Shown in pieces: positions 1-6,250 of a stretch of 10,172 nt of DNA. How positions within the stretch are numbered: position 1 is the stretch's first letter; each line of letters starts with the position of its first letter. Location of the stretch: positions 1 through 10,172 of the forward strand of contig QHBL01000060.1 in assembly GCA_003244125.1 (NCBI GenBank). Direction: 5' to 3'. The stretch is from Chthoniobacterales bacterium (GTDB lineage: Bacteria; Verrucomicrobiota; Verrucomicrobiae; Chthoniobacterales; UBA10450). A program made the translations under genes and the position numbers. Below the pieces are notes generated by a model. That model made no database searches. It saw only the letters and a program-made list of their open reading frames with translations, and had not been told where the DNA came from.

Positions 1-87
1 AAGCAATCCATGTCGAGATGGATAATGGCGCGCGCTGAACATCCGTCGGACACGAACGGAATATCGCGTCAAGTCGCCGAAGCTCAA
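1..87 (-). CDS. Partial unidentified CDS, first 29 codons, runs off left edge
   Basis: An open frame begins at a TTG (87-85) whose last two bases form part of the stop codon of the upstream ketosynthase gene (TTGA overlap). It stays open to position 1, giving a basic N-terminus with FSARHYPSRHG near residues 19-29. An in-frame ATG lies at 42-40. The overlap resembles the ATGA junction between the previous two genes, so translational coupling in one operon is plausible. The product is not recognised. Only 29 codons are visible, so chance openness cannot be excluded. Confidence 0.35.
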   Translation of the reverse strand, partial: MSFGDLTRYSVRVRRMFSARHYPSRHGLL

Positions 88-1283
88 CGAGCCGGACCGA
101 AGACAATACATGAACTATTGCCACAAAATCCGGAGGTCAGACAAAGGCCATAATGCAATTCAGCGGCGACGCCACGGCTCAATCGAATTGAACAATCGGG
201 ATCCAGCGTCGTGCAGTTCGCTGTCGCCGGAACGAAACCATGACGGACGGATTCCAGCCCGACGAGGAGTTGAAAGATGCTCGAGGCGCCGACGGTATGA
301 CCGGTAATCGCTTTCGTGCCGAGAGAGTACGGCTGTTGCTCGACCGGCCCGAATGAGTGGCGCACACATCGGCTTTCCATCGAGTCGTTCAAGCGCGTGC
401 CGGTGCCGTGGAGAATGAGAAGGTCGATGTCGTGCGCGGCGATCTCGCAAGTGCTGAGTGCCCGCCGCGCTCTCTGCTGCATGCCTTGTGCGTTCATGCT
501 CATGCTGGTGCGCAAATGCGGTTCGCAACCCGTCGCCACTGCATGAATGACGCCGCGGATATGCGCCCCGCGTTCCCGCGCATGGGTCTCAGTTTCGACA
601 ACAACAAAGGCTGCGCCTTCGCCGATCACCGTCCCAGTGCGGTTTTGATCGAATGGCCGGAGCGCCTCGCGATCAGTTAAGCTGGCCAGCACGCCACCGG
701 CCGCGAATTGCTCGAGCAAAGGATCGACCAGCGGCGCGTCCACGCCTCCTACTACGGCAACGTCGAGTTGGTGGCTTTGTAATTGCAAACAGGCTGTTTG
801 CAGCGCGACGGCTCCGGAGATGCACGTATCGGAAGTCATCTGCGCGCATCGCGCCGCGGCGAGTTCCGCTGCGACCACGCCCGCGATAGATGAGAACGCG
901 CTGTAGACAGCATCGGTAGGATGAGGTTTACCGGCGGCCAAACTACAGCCAGCTGGACCGCGCGAGCTGCCAACGGTGACGCCGACGCGATGCGGATCGA
1001 TGTTACTCCTGGTCAGACATGCGTCTGCCCAAGCTTGTTTCGCCGCGGCCAGCGATAGTTTGGCTGCGCGATCGGCATGTTTGACTATCTTCGGCCATTT
1101 CGTTTCGAAGTGCGGATCGGGCGCGGTGTAGACGACATATCGCTGTCCGCTGGAGCTAGTGCGTTCCTGCACATTAATGTTCTGCCGCAGCGTGTTCTCC
1201 CAGAGCGCTGGAACAGAGATGCCGCCCGCGCCGTGCGTGCCCAGGCCGGTGATAACAATTCGTGCAGGTGAATGACTCATCAT
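84..1283 (-). CDS. Beta-ketoacyl-ACP synthase (FabB/FabF-type, thiolase fold)
   Basis: The 399-residue product is a full-length condensing enzyme, which would join an acyl chain to malonyl-ACP in fatty-acid, polyketide or polyene synthesis in the cytoplasm. It begins with the family start IVITGLGTHGAGG. The nucleophile Cys154 sits in SDTCISGA (more usual is DTACSS). His292 is in LHGTGTRLND, Lys324 and His329 are in GTKAITGHTVGA, and the C-terminal loop SGFCGNSS is in place, so the Cys-His-His set is intact. The open frame extends upstream to 1355, but ATG 1283-1281 is preferred because it overlaps the acyltransferase stop (ATGA) and sits just before the conserved start; the next codon is also ATG (1280). 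No Shine-Dalgarno is evident, fitting coupled translation. The neighbouring lipid acyltransferase suggests a specialised acyl pathway (aryl-polyene-like or unusual lipid) and not housekeeping FabF. The exact substrate cannot be told. Confidence 0.93.
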   Translation of the reverse strand: MMSHSPARIVITGLGTHGAGGISVPALWENTLRQNINVQERTSSSGQRYVVYTAPDPHFETKWPKIVKHADRAAKLSLAAAKQAWADACLTRSNIDPHRVGVTVGSSRGPAGCSLAAGKPHPTDAVYSAFSSIAGVVAAELAAARCAQMTSDTCISGAVALQTACLQLQSHQLDVAVVGGVDAPLVDPLLEQFAAGGVLASLTDREALRPFDQNRTGTVIGEGAAFVVVETETHARERGAHIRGVIHAVATGCEPHLRTSMSMNAQGMQQRARRALSTCEIAAHDIDLLILHGTGTRLNDSMESRCVRHSFGPVEQQPYSLGTKAITGHTVGASSIFQLLVGLESVRHGFVPATANCTTLDPDCSIRLSRGVAAELHYGLCLTSGFCGNSSCIVFGPAR

Positions 1284-2295
1284 GGCCAGCGGGTGCGGTT
1301 TCGCACGAGATGCTCCGGTGCGTAGGCTTCGAGCGTCGTCCAGCCGATGGCACACGGGTCATGCGATAGATCCTTCCACCATTGTTTTACCAGGAACTCG
1401 TTAACGGTTCGCGTGCAGCCGCCTTCGATAATCTCCTGCGGCACGGCTGTTCCGAACCGGATGTCGATTCCCTGACCTAACGAGGCACAGGCAGGCACGA
1501 GGACGGCATCAGTCAGTCGAGCCAGTCGCGCCGCTCCAACCGTTAGCCTGAGAGGCGTCCCCATCGCCACCGTGGTAGTGCTGAGTCCGGCTGGGCATCG
1601 ATGGCAACCACGAGAACTCGGCCGGGCCCGAGGTATCGCACAGCAGCGCGCACATCTCTCACATGAAAGAAATAGGGCGGCTCGGTTTCGCTTTTTTGGC
1701 GACCGGTCTCGTATCGCCGGATAATTCCAGGCCGTGCCCTTACTAACGAGGCCGCAACCATTCCGTGTGCTCGCAACCAGTGACGCAGAAGAACGTAACC
1801 GCCGGTGTGCAGACAGGCGACAATCGTAGGACGCGCGCTGCATTCCGGCCGTTCATCGGGAGGAATGCCGTGCACGCGAATGTGCCGCTGCCATCGTTCC
1901 TGGCGAAAACGGTCAGACAGAATGCAAAGAGCCACACTCTTGTGCCAGTGCGCGATCATACGCGCGTAGTGACGAATTGGGCCTGCGCCCTTCCAGAACT
2001 CCGGCGGCAAGGCCGCGCGCAAGCGGCGGAATTGCGTGTAATCGCGCGCTCGCCGCACCAGATCGGCGGCAACCCACGGCGCCAGCACCCATGGCAGAAT
2101 GGCGGGCCCCGCTATACTGTCAGCCGGCGAACGGTTGTCATCACGGCGCGGTCCCGCGACTCTCCACCGAGCTTTGTCAGGTGATATTGCACGCGGCGCT
2201 TGTGTGACGGCAACTCTCGCGTCAAGCGCCAGCCGCTGGGGTCTCGTAAGGCTGGTGGCATTGCTCAAATCTAACGAGGGATGGCTGCACGACAC
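1280..2295 (-). pseudogene. LpxL/HtrB-like lysophospholipid acyltransferase, frameshifted
   Basis: This gene is split over two frames. The first frame (from a GTG at 2295 to a stop at 1543) carries the conserved middle: the stretch from PWVLAPWVAADLVRRARDY onward, the His-containing block CLHTGGYVLLRHWLRAHG (His codon 1809-1807), and a strand ending VVAIDAQPDSA. The C-terminal third lies in another frame that ends at 1280: GTPLRLTVGAARLARLTDAVLVPA, IRFGTAVPQEI, then a long helix. These fit end to end as one lipid-A-type acyltransferase if one base is missing (or two inserted) at about 1546-1605. Such enzymes are membrane-associated and acylate a glycolipid or lyso-lipid. The family HX4(D/E) motif reads H-TGGY-V, so the acidic residue is absent at the expected place. 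The N-terminus is unsure: residues encoded upstream of about 2097 do not look like the family, and the real start may be near 2097-2085. It is either a true pseudogene or a sequencing/assembly error. Confidence 0.72.
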
Positions 2296-2358
2296 GCCTG
2301 CCCGGAGTCAAAACAGCAGCAACCATGCCGACGACAGGCAGTTGTACCGCCATGCGCT

Positions 2359-2386
2359 TTGACTCGCTAAGCGTCATCGCTACGCT
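2359..2386 (+). promoter_or_regulatory. Possible sigma-70-type promoter for the prolyl oligopeptidase gene
   Basis: TTGACT (2359-2364) is followed after 16 bases by TACGCT (2381-2386), and the ATG is only 8 bases further on. The -35 is a good match and the -10 a poor one (3 of 6). If used, the transcript would start at or next to the start codon (leaderless or nearly so), which agrees with the lack of a Shine-Dalgarno. The rest of the divergent gap 2296-2394 shows nothing else convincing. Confidence 0.28.
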
Positions 2387-2394
2387 GGGCCTCT

Positions 2395-4524
2395 ATGACA
2401 CGGCCTCTTTTGCTTCTCTTCGTATTCGGTTGTCTGTCCGTTTTCGCGAAAGAGGAACGAACCTTCAAGTATCCTGACGCGCGGAAGAGCGACCAGGTGG
2501 ACGATTACCACGGCATCAAAGTAGCCGATCCCTATCGCTGGCTGGAAGATCCCGATTCTCCCGAGTCGCGCGCCTGGATCGAAAGTGAAAACAAGGTGAC
2601 GTTCGACTTTCTAGGCAGGATTCCGGAACGCGACGCAATCAGGAAGCGCATCACGGAGTTGTGGGATTACGAGAAGTTCGGCGTGCCATTTAAGCAGAAG
2701 GATCGCTACTTCATCACTCGCAATACTGGTCTGCAAAACCAGAGTGTGCTCTTCGTCGCGAACAATCTGACGGAGAAGCCGCGGGAGCTGCTTGATCCCA
2801 ACGTGCTGGCCAAAGATGGAACGGTCGCGCTCGGCGGCATGGCTGTTTCCGACAACGCGAAGTTAATCGCTTATGGCCTGGCAGCTTCCGGCTCGGATTG
2901 GCAAACATGGAAGGTGCGCGAAGTGGAGAACGGGAAGGACCGCGAGGATGAACTAAAATGGGTGAAGTTCTCCGGCGCGTCCTGGTTAAAGGATGGCTCC
3001 GGGTTTTTCTACAGCCGCTACAATGAACCTGAGGAGAAGAATCAATTGCGTTCTCAGGTTTACAACCAGAAGATCTTCTTCCACAAGGTGGCCACGCCAC
3101 AATCGGCCGATACCCTGATCTACGAACGTCCCGACCAGAAGGAGTGGTTATTTAATGGCGATGTCACTGATGATGGCCACTATCTCATAATCACCATCAG
3201 CAAGGGCACCGATCCGCACAATCGCATCTTCTACAAGGATCTGAGTGCCCCTGATGCGAAAGTGGTCGAGCTACTGCCGAAAGGTGACGCGGCCTGGCAG
3301 TTCATCGACAATGACGGCGCCGCTTTCTATTTCCACACCGATCTTGATGCGCCGCTCGGGCGCATCGTAGTGATTGATACTTCACAGCCTTTACCGGCAA
3401 CTGCGCGTGAAGTGGTTCCGGAATCAGCCGACAAGCTCGAAAGTGTTAACCTCGTTGGCGATCGTTTCGTCGCCAACTACCTTCATGACGCACATAGCCT
3501 GGTAAAGCTATTCAAACCAGATGGGTCGGCCGATGGCGAGATCGCATTGCCGGGAATCGGCTCTGCCGGCGGTTTTCCCGGAAAGCGGCACGATCGGGAA
3601 ACATTCTATTCCTTCACCAGCTTTACCATGCCTGCGACGATCTTCCGCTATGATTTCGGTAAGCGAGCGAGCGAAGCGCTCTACAAACCGAAGCTAAAGT
3701 TCAATCCAGACGACTACACCACTGAGCAGATCTTCTATAAGAGCGCGGATGGAACACGCGTGCCGATGTTCATCTCTTACAAGAAGGGAATGAAACGCGA
3801 TGGACAGAACGCGACATACCTATACGGCTACGGCGGGTTCGACATTTCGGTTATGCCGTCCTTCAATCCGGCTTTGTTGCAATGGATGGAAATGGGAGGC
3901 ATCTATGCTGTGGCGAACTTGCGCGGTGGCGGCGAGTACGGCGAGAAATGGCATGAGGCCGGTGAGAAGCATGTGAAGCAAAACGTGTTCGATGATTTTA
4001 TCGCGGCCGCGGAGTACCTCATCACCGAGAAGTATACGAGCACGCCGAAACTCGCTATCGGCGGGGGGAGTAATGGCGGCCTGCTCGTCGGCGCGTGCCT
4101 GACACAGCGCCCTGACCTATATGGCGCAGCGCTGCCGGCTGTGGGCGTAATGGATATGTTGCGGTTCCAGAAGTTCACCATCGGCTGGGCCTGGGCCAGC
4201 GACTACGGCAGCTCGGATGACCCTGCTGACTTCCCCTTTATCTACGCTTATTCACCGTTGCAGCATATCAAACCAGGCTGCTGCTATCCGCCGACATTGA
4301 TTACAACGGCTGATCACGATGATCGGGTGGTGCCGGCGCATAGTTTTAAATTCGCAGCCACATTGCAGGCTGCGCAGGGGTGCGACAAGCCGGTGCTCAT
4401 TCGCATCGAAACGAAAGCCGGACATGGCGCGGGTAAACCGACGACGAAGGTCATTGAGGAGACCGCCGATCGCTGGGCATTTCTAGTGAAGACGCTCGGG
4501 ATGAAGACGGCGCTTGCGAAGTAA
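2395..4524 (+). CDS. Prolyl oligopeptidase family serine peptidase (S9A), exported
   Basis: The 709-residue protein would cut short peptides after proline. Residues 1-18 (MTRPLLLLFVFGCLSVFA) are a signal peptide with a likely cleavage after VFA, so it acts in the periplasm or outside; Cys13 lies in VFGC, a poor lipobox. The N-terminal family block DPYRWLEDPDSPESRAW (45-61) leads into a beta-propeller (about 75-435), followed by the alpha/beta-hydrolase domain. The triad is visible: Ser559 in GGGSNGG, Asp642 in ADHDDRVVP and His677 in KAGHGAGKP, with spacing close to porcine POP (Ser554, Asp641, His680). The oxyanion-side motif NLRGGGEYGEKWH is at 508-520. Length equals the family norm. It is transcribed divergently from the acyltransferase and appears monocistronic, with 115 bases before nrdR. 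The physiological substrate is unknown; peptide scavenging is a guess. Confidence 0.96.
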   Translation: MTRPLLLLFVFGCLSVFAKEERTFKYPDARKSDQVDDYHGIKVADPYRWLEDPDSPESRAWIESENKVTFDFLGRIPERDAIRKRITELWDYEKFGVPFKQKDRYFITRNTGLQNQSVLFVANNLTEKPRELLDPNVLAKDGTVALGGMAVSDNAKLIAYGLAASGSDWQTWKVREVENGKDREDELKWVKFSGASWLKDGSGFFYSRYNEPEEKNQLRSQVYNQKIFFHKVATPQSADTLIYERPDQKEWLFNGDVTDDGHYLIITISKGTDPHNRIFYKDLSAPDAKVVELLPKGDAAWQFIDNDGAAFYFHTDLDAPLGRIVVIDTSQPLPATAREVVPESADKLESVNLVGDRFVANYLHDAHSLVKLFKPDGSADGEIALPGIGSAGGFPGKRHDRETFYSFTSFTMPATIFRYDFGKRASEALYKPKLKFNPDDYTTEQIFYKSADGTRVPMFISYKKGMKRDGQNATYLYGYGGFDISVMPSFNPALLQWMEMGGIYAVANLRGGGEYGEKWHEAGEKHVKQNVFDDFIAAAEYLITEKYTSTPKLAIGGGSNGGLLVGACLTQRPDLYGAALPAVGVMDMLRFQKFTIGWAWASDYGSSDDPADFPFIYAYSPLQHIKPGCCYPPTLITTADHDDRVVPAHSFKFAATLQAAQGCDKPVLIRIETKAGHGAGKPTTKVIEETADRWAFLVKTLGMKTALAK

Positions 4525-4596
4525 GCGATGCTGGGCGCTGCCAGCGGCGGCCGCCTCCGGGTTGCGCGCCCGAAGGTGCGCGGTGAGCGGAAGACA

Positions 4597-4626
4597 TTGA
4601 CGGCGCAATACCTTGTGTGCTACTTC
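4597..4626 (+). promoter_or_regulatory. Possible promoter of the nrdR operon
   Basis: TTGACG (4597-4602) and a weak -10 candidate TACTTC (4621-4626) lie 18 bases apart, with the nrdR ATG 13 bases downstream. The -10 is a poor match, so this is tentative. The remainder of the gap 4525-4639 contains a GC-rich inverted repeat (GGGCGC 4533-4538 with GCGCCC 4566-4571) and the 10-base palindrome GGCGGCCGCC (4546-4555). No T-run follows, so I do not call a terminator there. Confidence 0.22.
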
Positions 4627-4639
4627 TGGTGCTAACACT

Positions 4640-5152
4640 ATGCGTTGTCCCAAATGCGGCTCGCGGAGCGATAAAGTCATCGACTCGCGCCAGTCGCGTC
4701 AGGGGCAGAGCATTCGTCGGCGCCGGCAATGCCTCAAATGCGCTTACCGTTACACCACTTACGAGGAGATCGAACGCAGCGACCTGCGTGTGATCAAGCG
4801 CGACCGTTCGCATGAGCCATTCGACCGGCGCAAGCTCGTGAGCAGCATGGCCAAAGCGTGCGAGAAGCGGCCGATCAGTCTGGTGGCGCTGGAGGAAGCA
4901 GTGGACGCTATCGTGCATGAGCTGGAAACGAGCGGGCGCGAAGTCACGTCCGCTCAGGTCGGCCTGCATGTGCTGGCGAAATTGCGCGACATCGATGACG
5001 TCGCGTATGTGCGTTACGCGTCCATCCATCAACGCTTCGAGGAGGCCGATGAATTTGTGGAAGCGATTCGCGCGCTGGGCCGGCGTGTGCGCACAAGCGC
5101 GCAGCAACGCGAGTTATTCCCACCGGAGAAGGCAAAAGATGGTCGCGTTTAA
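4640..5152 (+). CDS. nrdR: Transcriptional repressor NrdR
   Basis: The 170-residue protein is NrdR, which represses ribonucleotide reductase operons when its ATP-cone is loaded with dATP/ATP. The N-terminus is the zinc ribbon MRCPKCGSRSDKVIDSR with Cys3, Cys6, Cys31 and Cys34, followed by the basic stretch IRRRRQCLKCAYRYTTYE. The ATP-cone runs from about 48 to 135 and includes LRVIKRDRSHEPFDRRKL and the closing DVAYVRYASIHQRFEEADEF. Length is slightly above the usual 150-160 because of a C-terminal tail. ATG 4640 is chosen because the protein must start MRCPKC; the frame is open upstream to a GTG at 4613 encoding nine residues without family support. No clear Shine-Dalgarno is seen. The gene overlaps the next one by 14 bases. 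No ribonucleotide reductase gene and no obvious NrdR box pair were seen in the window, so its targets lie elsewhere. Confidence 0.97.
   Translation: MRCPKCGSRSDKVIDSRQSRQGQSIRRRRQCLKCAYRYTTYEEIERSDLRVIKRDRSHEPFDRRKLVSSMAKACEKRPISLVALEEAVDAIVHELETSGREVTSAQVGLHVLAKLRDIDDVAYVRYASIHQRFEEADEFVEAIRALGRRVRTSAQQRELFPPEKAKDGRV
5125..5132 (+). promoter_or_regulatory. Strong Shine-Dalgarno inside the nrdR 3' end
   Basis: GGAGAAGG lies 6 bases before ATG 5139, inside the last codons of nrdR. It is the clearest ribosome-binding site in the window and decides the start of the next gene, which is otherwise open upstream to 4917. Confidence 0.75.
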
Positions 5153-5699
5153 GGACGAATTCCCCTACCTCAAGGCTGAGTCGGGCCAGCTCTTTGAGTT
5201 TAACCGCGCCTGGCTGCGCGATGCGATCACGCGCGCGGCGCAGGAGGCTGGTTACAAGAGCTGGTGGCTGACTGATCACGTCACTGAAAGTATCGCCTTC
5301 TATCTGCGCTTGCGGAATGATGAGAGCTTCGTCGCCTTCAACCAGCTTTCGCAGACGGTGCGCTATGTTTTAAAGGTGATCGGCTACCATGAGATCGGGC
5401 CGCATTTCGCGCCGGCGCCGCCACCGGTAACGGTGTCGCTATTTGAAATCGCGGTGGAAGCTGGCGCCGGGTACGAGCTGGCTTATTTCGAGATGCTCGG
5501 CCGCCGGATCGAGCTGCTTCTGCAAGCGCGGGTCGATACAGTGCAATTCGTCGCGCTACAGCCCGCGGTGAAGCATCTCCGCGGCACTCGCACGTGGTCG
5601 CGGCCATGCGATGTTTTGCGAACCGAAATCGTCTGTTTTATTCGCGAAAAGATTTCGACCGCGGCGGATGTGCCGCAGCTCAACTGTTCGGTGCGGTAA
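5139..5699 (+). CDS. Unknown protein coupled to NrdR, with an ATP-cone-like N-terminal half
   Basis: This 186-residue protein has no function I recognise. The start at ATG 5139 is fixed by a strong Shine-Dalgarno (5125-5132); the gene overlaps nrdR by 14 bases in another frame. Residues 9-90 follow the spacing of an ATP-cone: YLKAESGQLFEFNRAWLRDAI matches the pattern of V-I-K-R-x-G-x-x-E-x-F-x-R-x-K-I, then a helix with AAQEAGY, a second helix near DHVTESIAFYL, a strand/helix FVAFNQLSQTVRYVLKVIGY, and an aromatic/His end (HEIGPHF). The nucleotide-contacting basic positions have changed (KR to KA, the K of REKI to W). Residues 91-186 begin with a proline hinge (APAPPP) and hold LFEIAVEAGAGYELAYFEMLGRRIELLL and a C-terminal FIREKI helix. 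No signal peptide or membrane segment is seen. The close coupling suggests a job with NrdR or nucleotide sensing, which is inference. Confidence 0.85.
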   Translation: MVAFKDEFPYLKAESGQLFEFNRAWLRDAITRAAQEAGYKSWWLTDHVTESIAFYLRLRNDESFVAFNQLSQTVRYVLKVIGYHEIGPHFAPAPPPVTVSLFEIAVEAGAGYELAYFEMLGRRIELLLQARVDTVQFVALQPAVKHLRGTRTWSRPCDVLRTEIVCFIREKISTAADVPQLNCSVR

Positions 5700-5703
5700 T
5701 CCA

Positions 5704-6039
5704 GTGACCATTTTCGAGAAAATCATCGCGCGCGAGGTTCCAGCGGAGATTCTGCTGGAGAATAATCAGCTCATTGCCTTTCGCGATGTCAATCCGCAGG
5801 CGCCCGTGCACGTCCTCATCGTGCCCAAGCGCGTCTTGCCCCGGCTGGGGGACGCGACCAGCGCCGATCGCGAACTACTGGGCGAGCTGCTCCTCGCCGC
5901 GGCTGAGCTGGCGAAAAAACTGGGACTGAAAAACGGCTTCCGCGTTGTCATAAACAGCGGCCCCGACGCGGGCGAAAGCGTGCCGCATCTCCACGTCCAC
6001 CTGCTCGGTCAACGGCAGTTGGGTTGGCCGCCGGGGTGA
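5704..6039 (+). CDS. HIT family (HinT-like) nucleotide hydrolase
   Basis: The 111-residue protein is a histidine-triad hydrolase of the HinT type; the family cleaves purine nucleoside phosphoramidates and aminoacyl-AMP. The start is GTG 5704, giving (M)TIFEKIIAREVPAEILLEN, the family N-terminus; the open frame upstream to 5611 lies inside the preceding gene and is ignored. FRDVNPQAPVHVLIVPK (27-42) is the conserved core. NSGPDAGESVPHLHVHLLG (84-102) holds the triad His95-His97-His99. Length is normal for the group. It begins 4 bases after the previous stop, so it is the third gene of the nrdR operon. Nothing is missing from the active site. A link to nucleotide metabolism with NrdR is reasonable, but HIT genes occur in many contexts. 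Confidence 0.95.
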   Translation: MTIFEKIIAREVPAEILLENNQLIAFRDVNPQAPVHVLIVPKRVLPRLGDATSADRELLGELLLAAAELAKKLGLKNGFRVVINSGPDAGESVPHLHVHLLGQRQLGWPPG

Positions 6040-6070
6040 GTTGGGGCACACGTTTTCGACGCTTCAAATT

Positions 6071-6153
6071 GTGAATAGTGACTGGTGACCGGTGAATAGA
6101 GGTTGGCGCGGATCATCTGCGCATCCATTCACTATTCACCAGTCACTATTCAC
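6071..6153. repeat. Inverted heptamer-repeat element 1 (GTGAnnn arrays)
   Basis: The left arm has four tandem heptamers beginning GTGA: GTGAATA, GTGACTG, GTGACCG, GTGAATA (6071-6098). The right arm, read on the minus strand from 6153 to 6126, is GTGAATA, GTGACTG, GTGAATA, GTGAATG. The outer 18 bases (6071-6088 and 6136-6153) are a perfect inverted repeat, enclosing a 27-base core (6099-6125) that contains a small GCGC/GCGC pairing. It fills much of the 211-base gap between the HIT and dioxygenase genes. The design is the same as element 2. Confidence 0.85.
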
Positions 6154-6216
6154 GTTCGCCCTTCCCCGACGATTCATTCGGTGACAATCGTATCTTGGCA
6201 CGCGTTCCCGCTTTGT

Positions 6217-6245
6217 TTGACGGGCGGCGACCGGCGAAATACCCT
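6217..6245 (+). promoter_or_regulatory. Possible promoter of the 3-hydroxyanthranilate dioxygenase gene
   Basis: TTGACG (6217-6222), a 17-base spacer and TACCCT (6240-6245) lie directly before ATG 6251. The -10 is weak. If used it would give a leaderless transcript, in agreement with the absence of a Shine-Dalgarno. The arrangement resembles the one before the oligopeptidase gene at 2359-2386. Confidence 0.28.
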
Positions 6246-6250
6246 GGTTC

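Noticed and set aside
1765..2184. 139-codon plus-strand open frame opposite the acyltransferase
   Set aside because: It mirrors the clearly conserved minus-strand acyltransferase, and its composition (many Arg, His, Gln, no motif) is that of a shadow.
2222..2353. Minus-strand open frame from ATG 2353 coding MAVQLPVVGMVAAVLTPGRR and ending at 2222, in the gap before the acyltransferase
   Set aside because: Only 43 codons, with no family resemblance or Shine-Dalgarno. It is in the same frame as the acyltransferase C-terminal part, so a second frameshift could be imagined, but its residues do not look like the family N-terminus.
4533..4571. GC-rich inverted repeat after the oligopeptidase gene as a terminator
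   Set aside because: The arms are 6 bases with a long interval and there is no T-run; an internal 10-base palindrome is unremarkable in GC-rich DNA.
4451..5107. 218-codon minus-strand open frame opposite nrdR
   Set aside because: It covers the unmistakable nrdR coding sequence on the other strand and has no recognisable domain.
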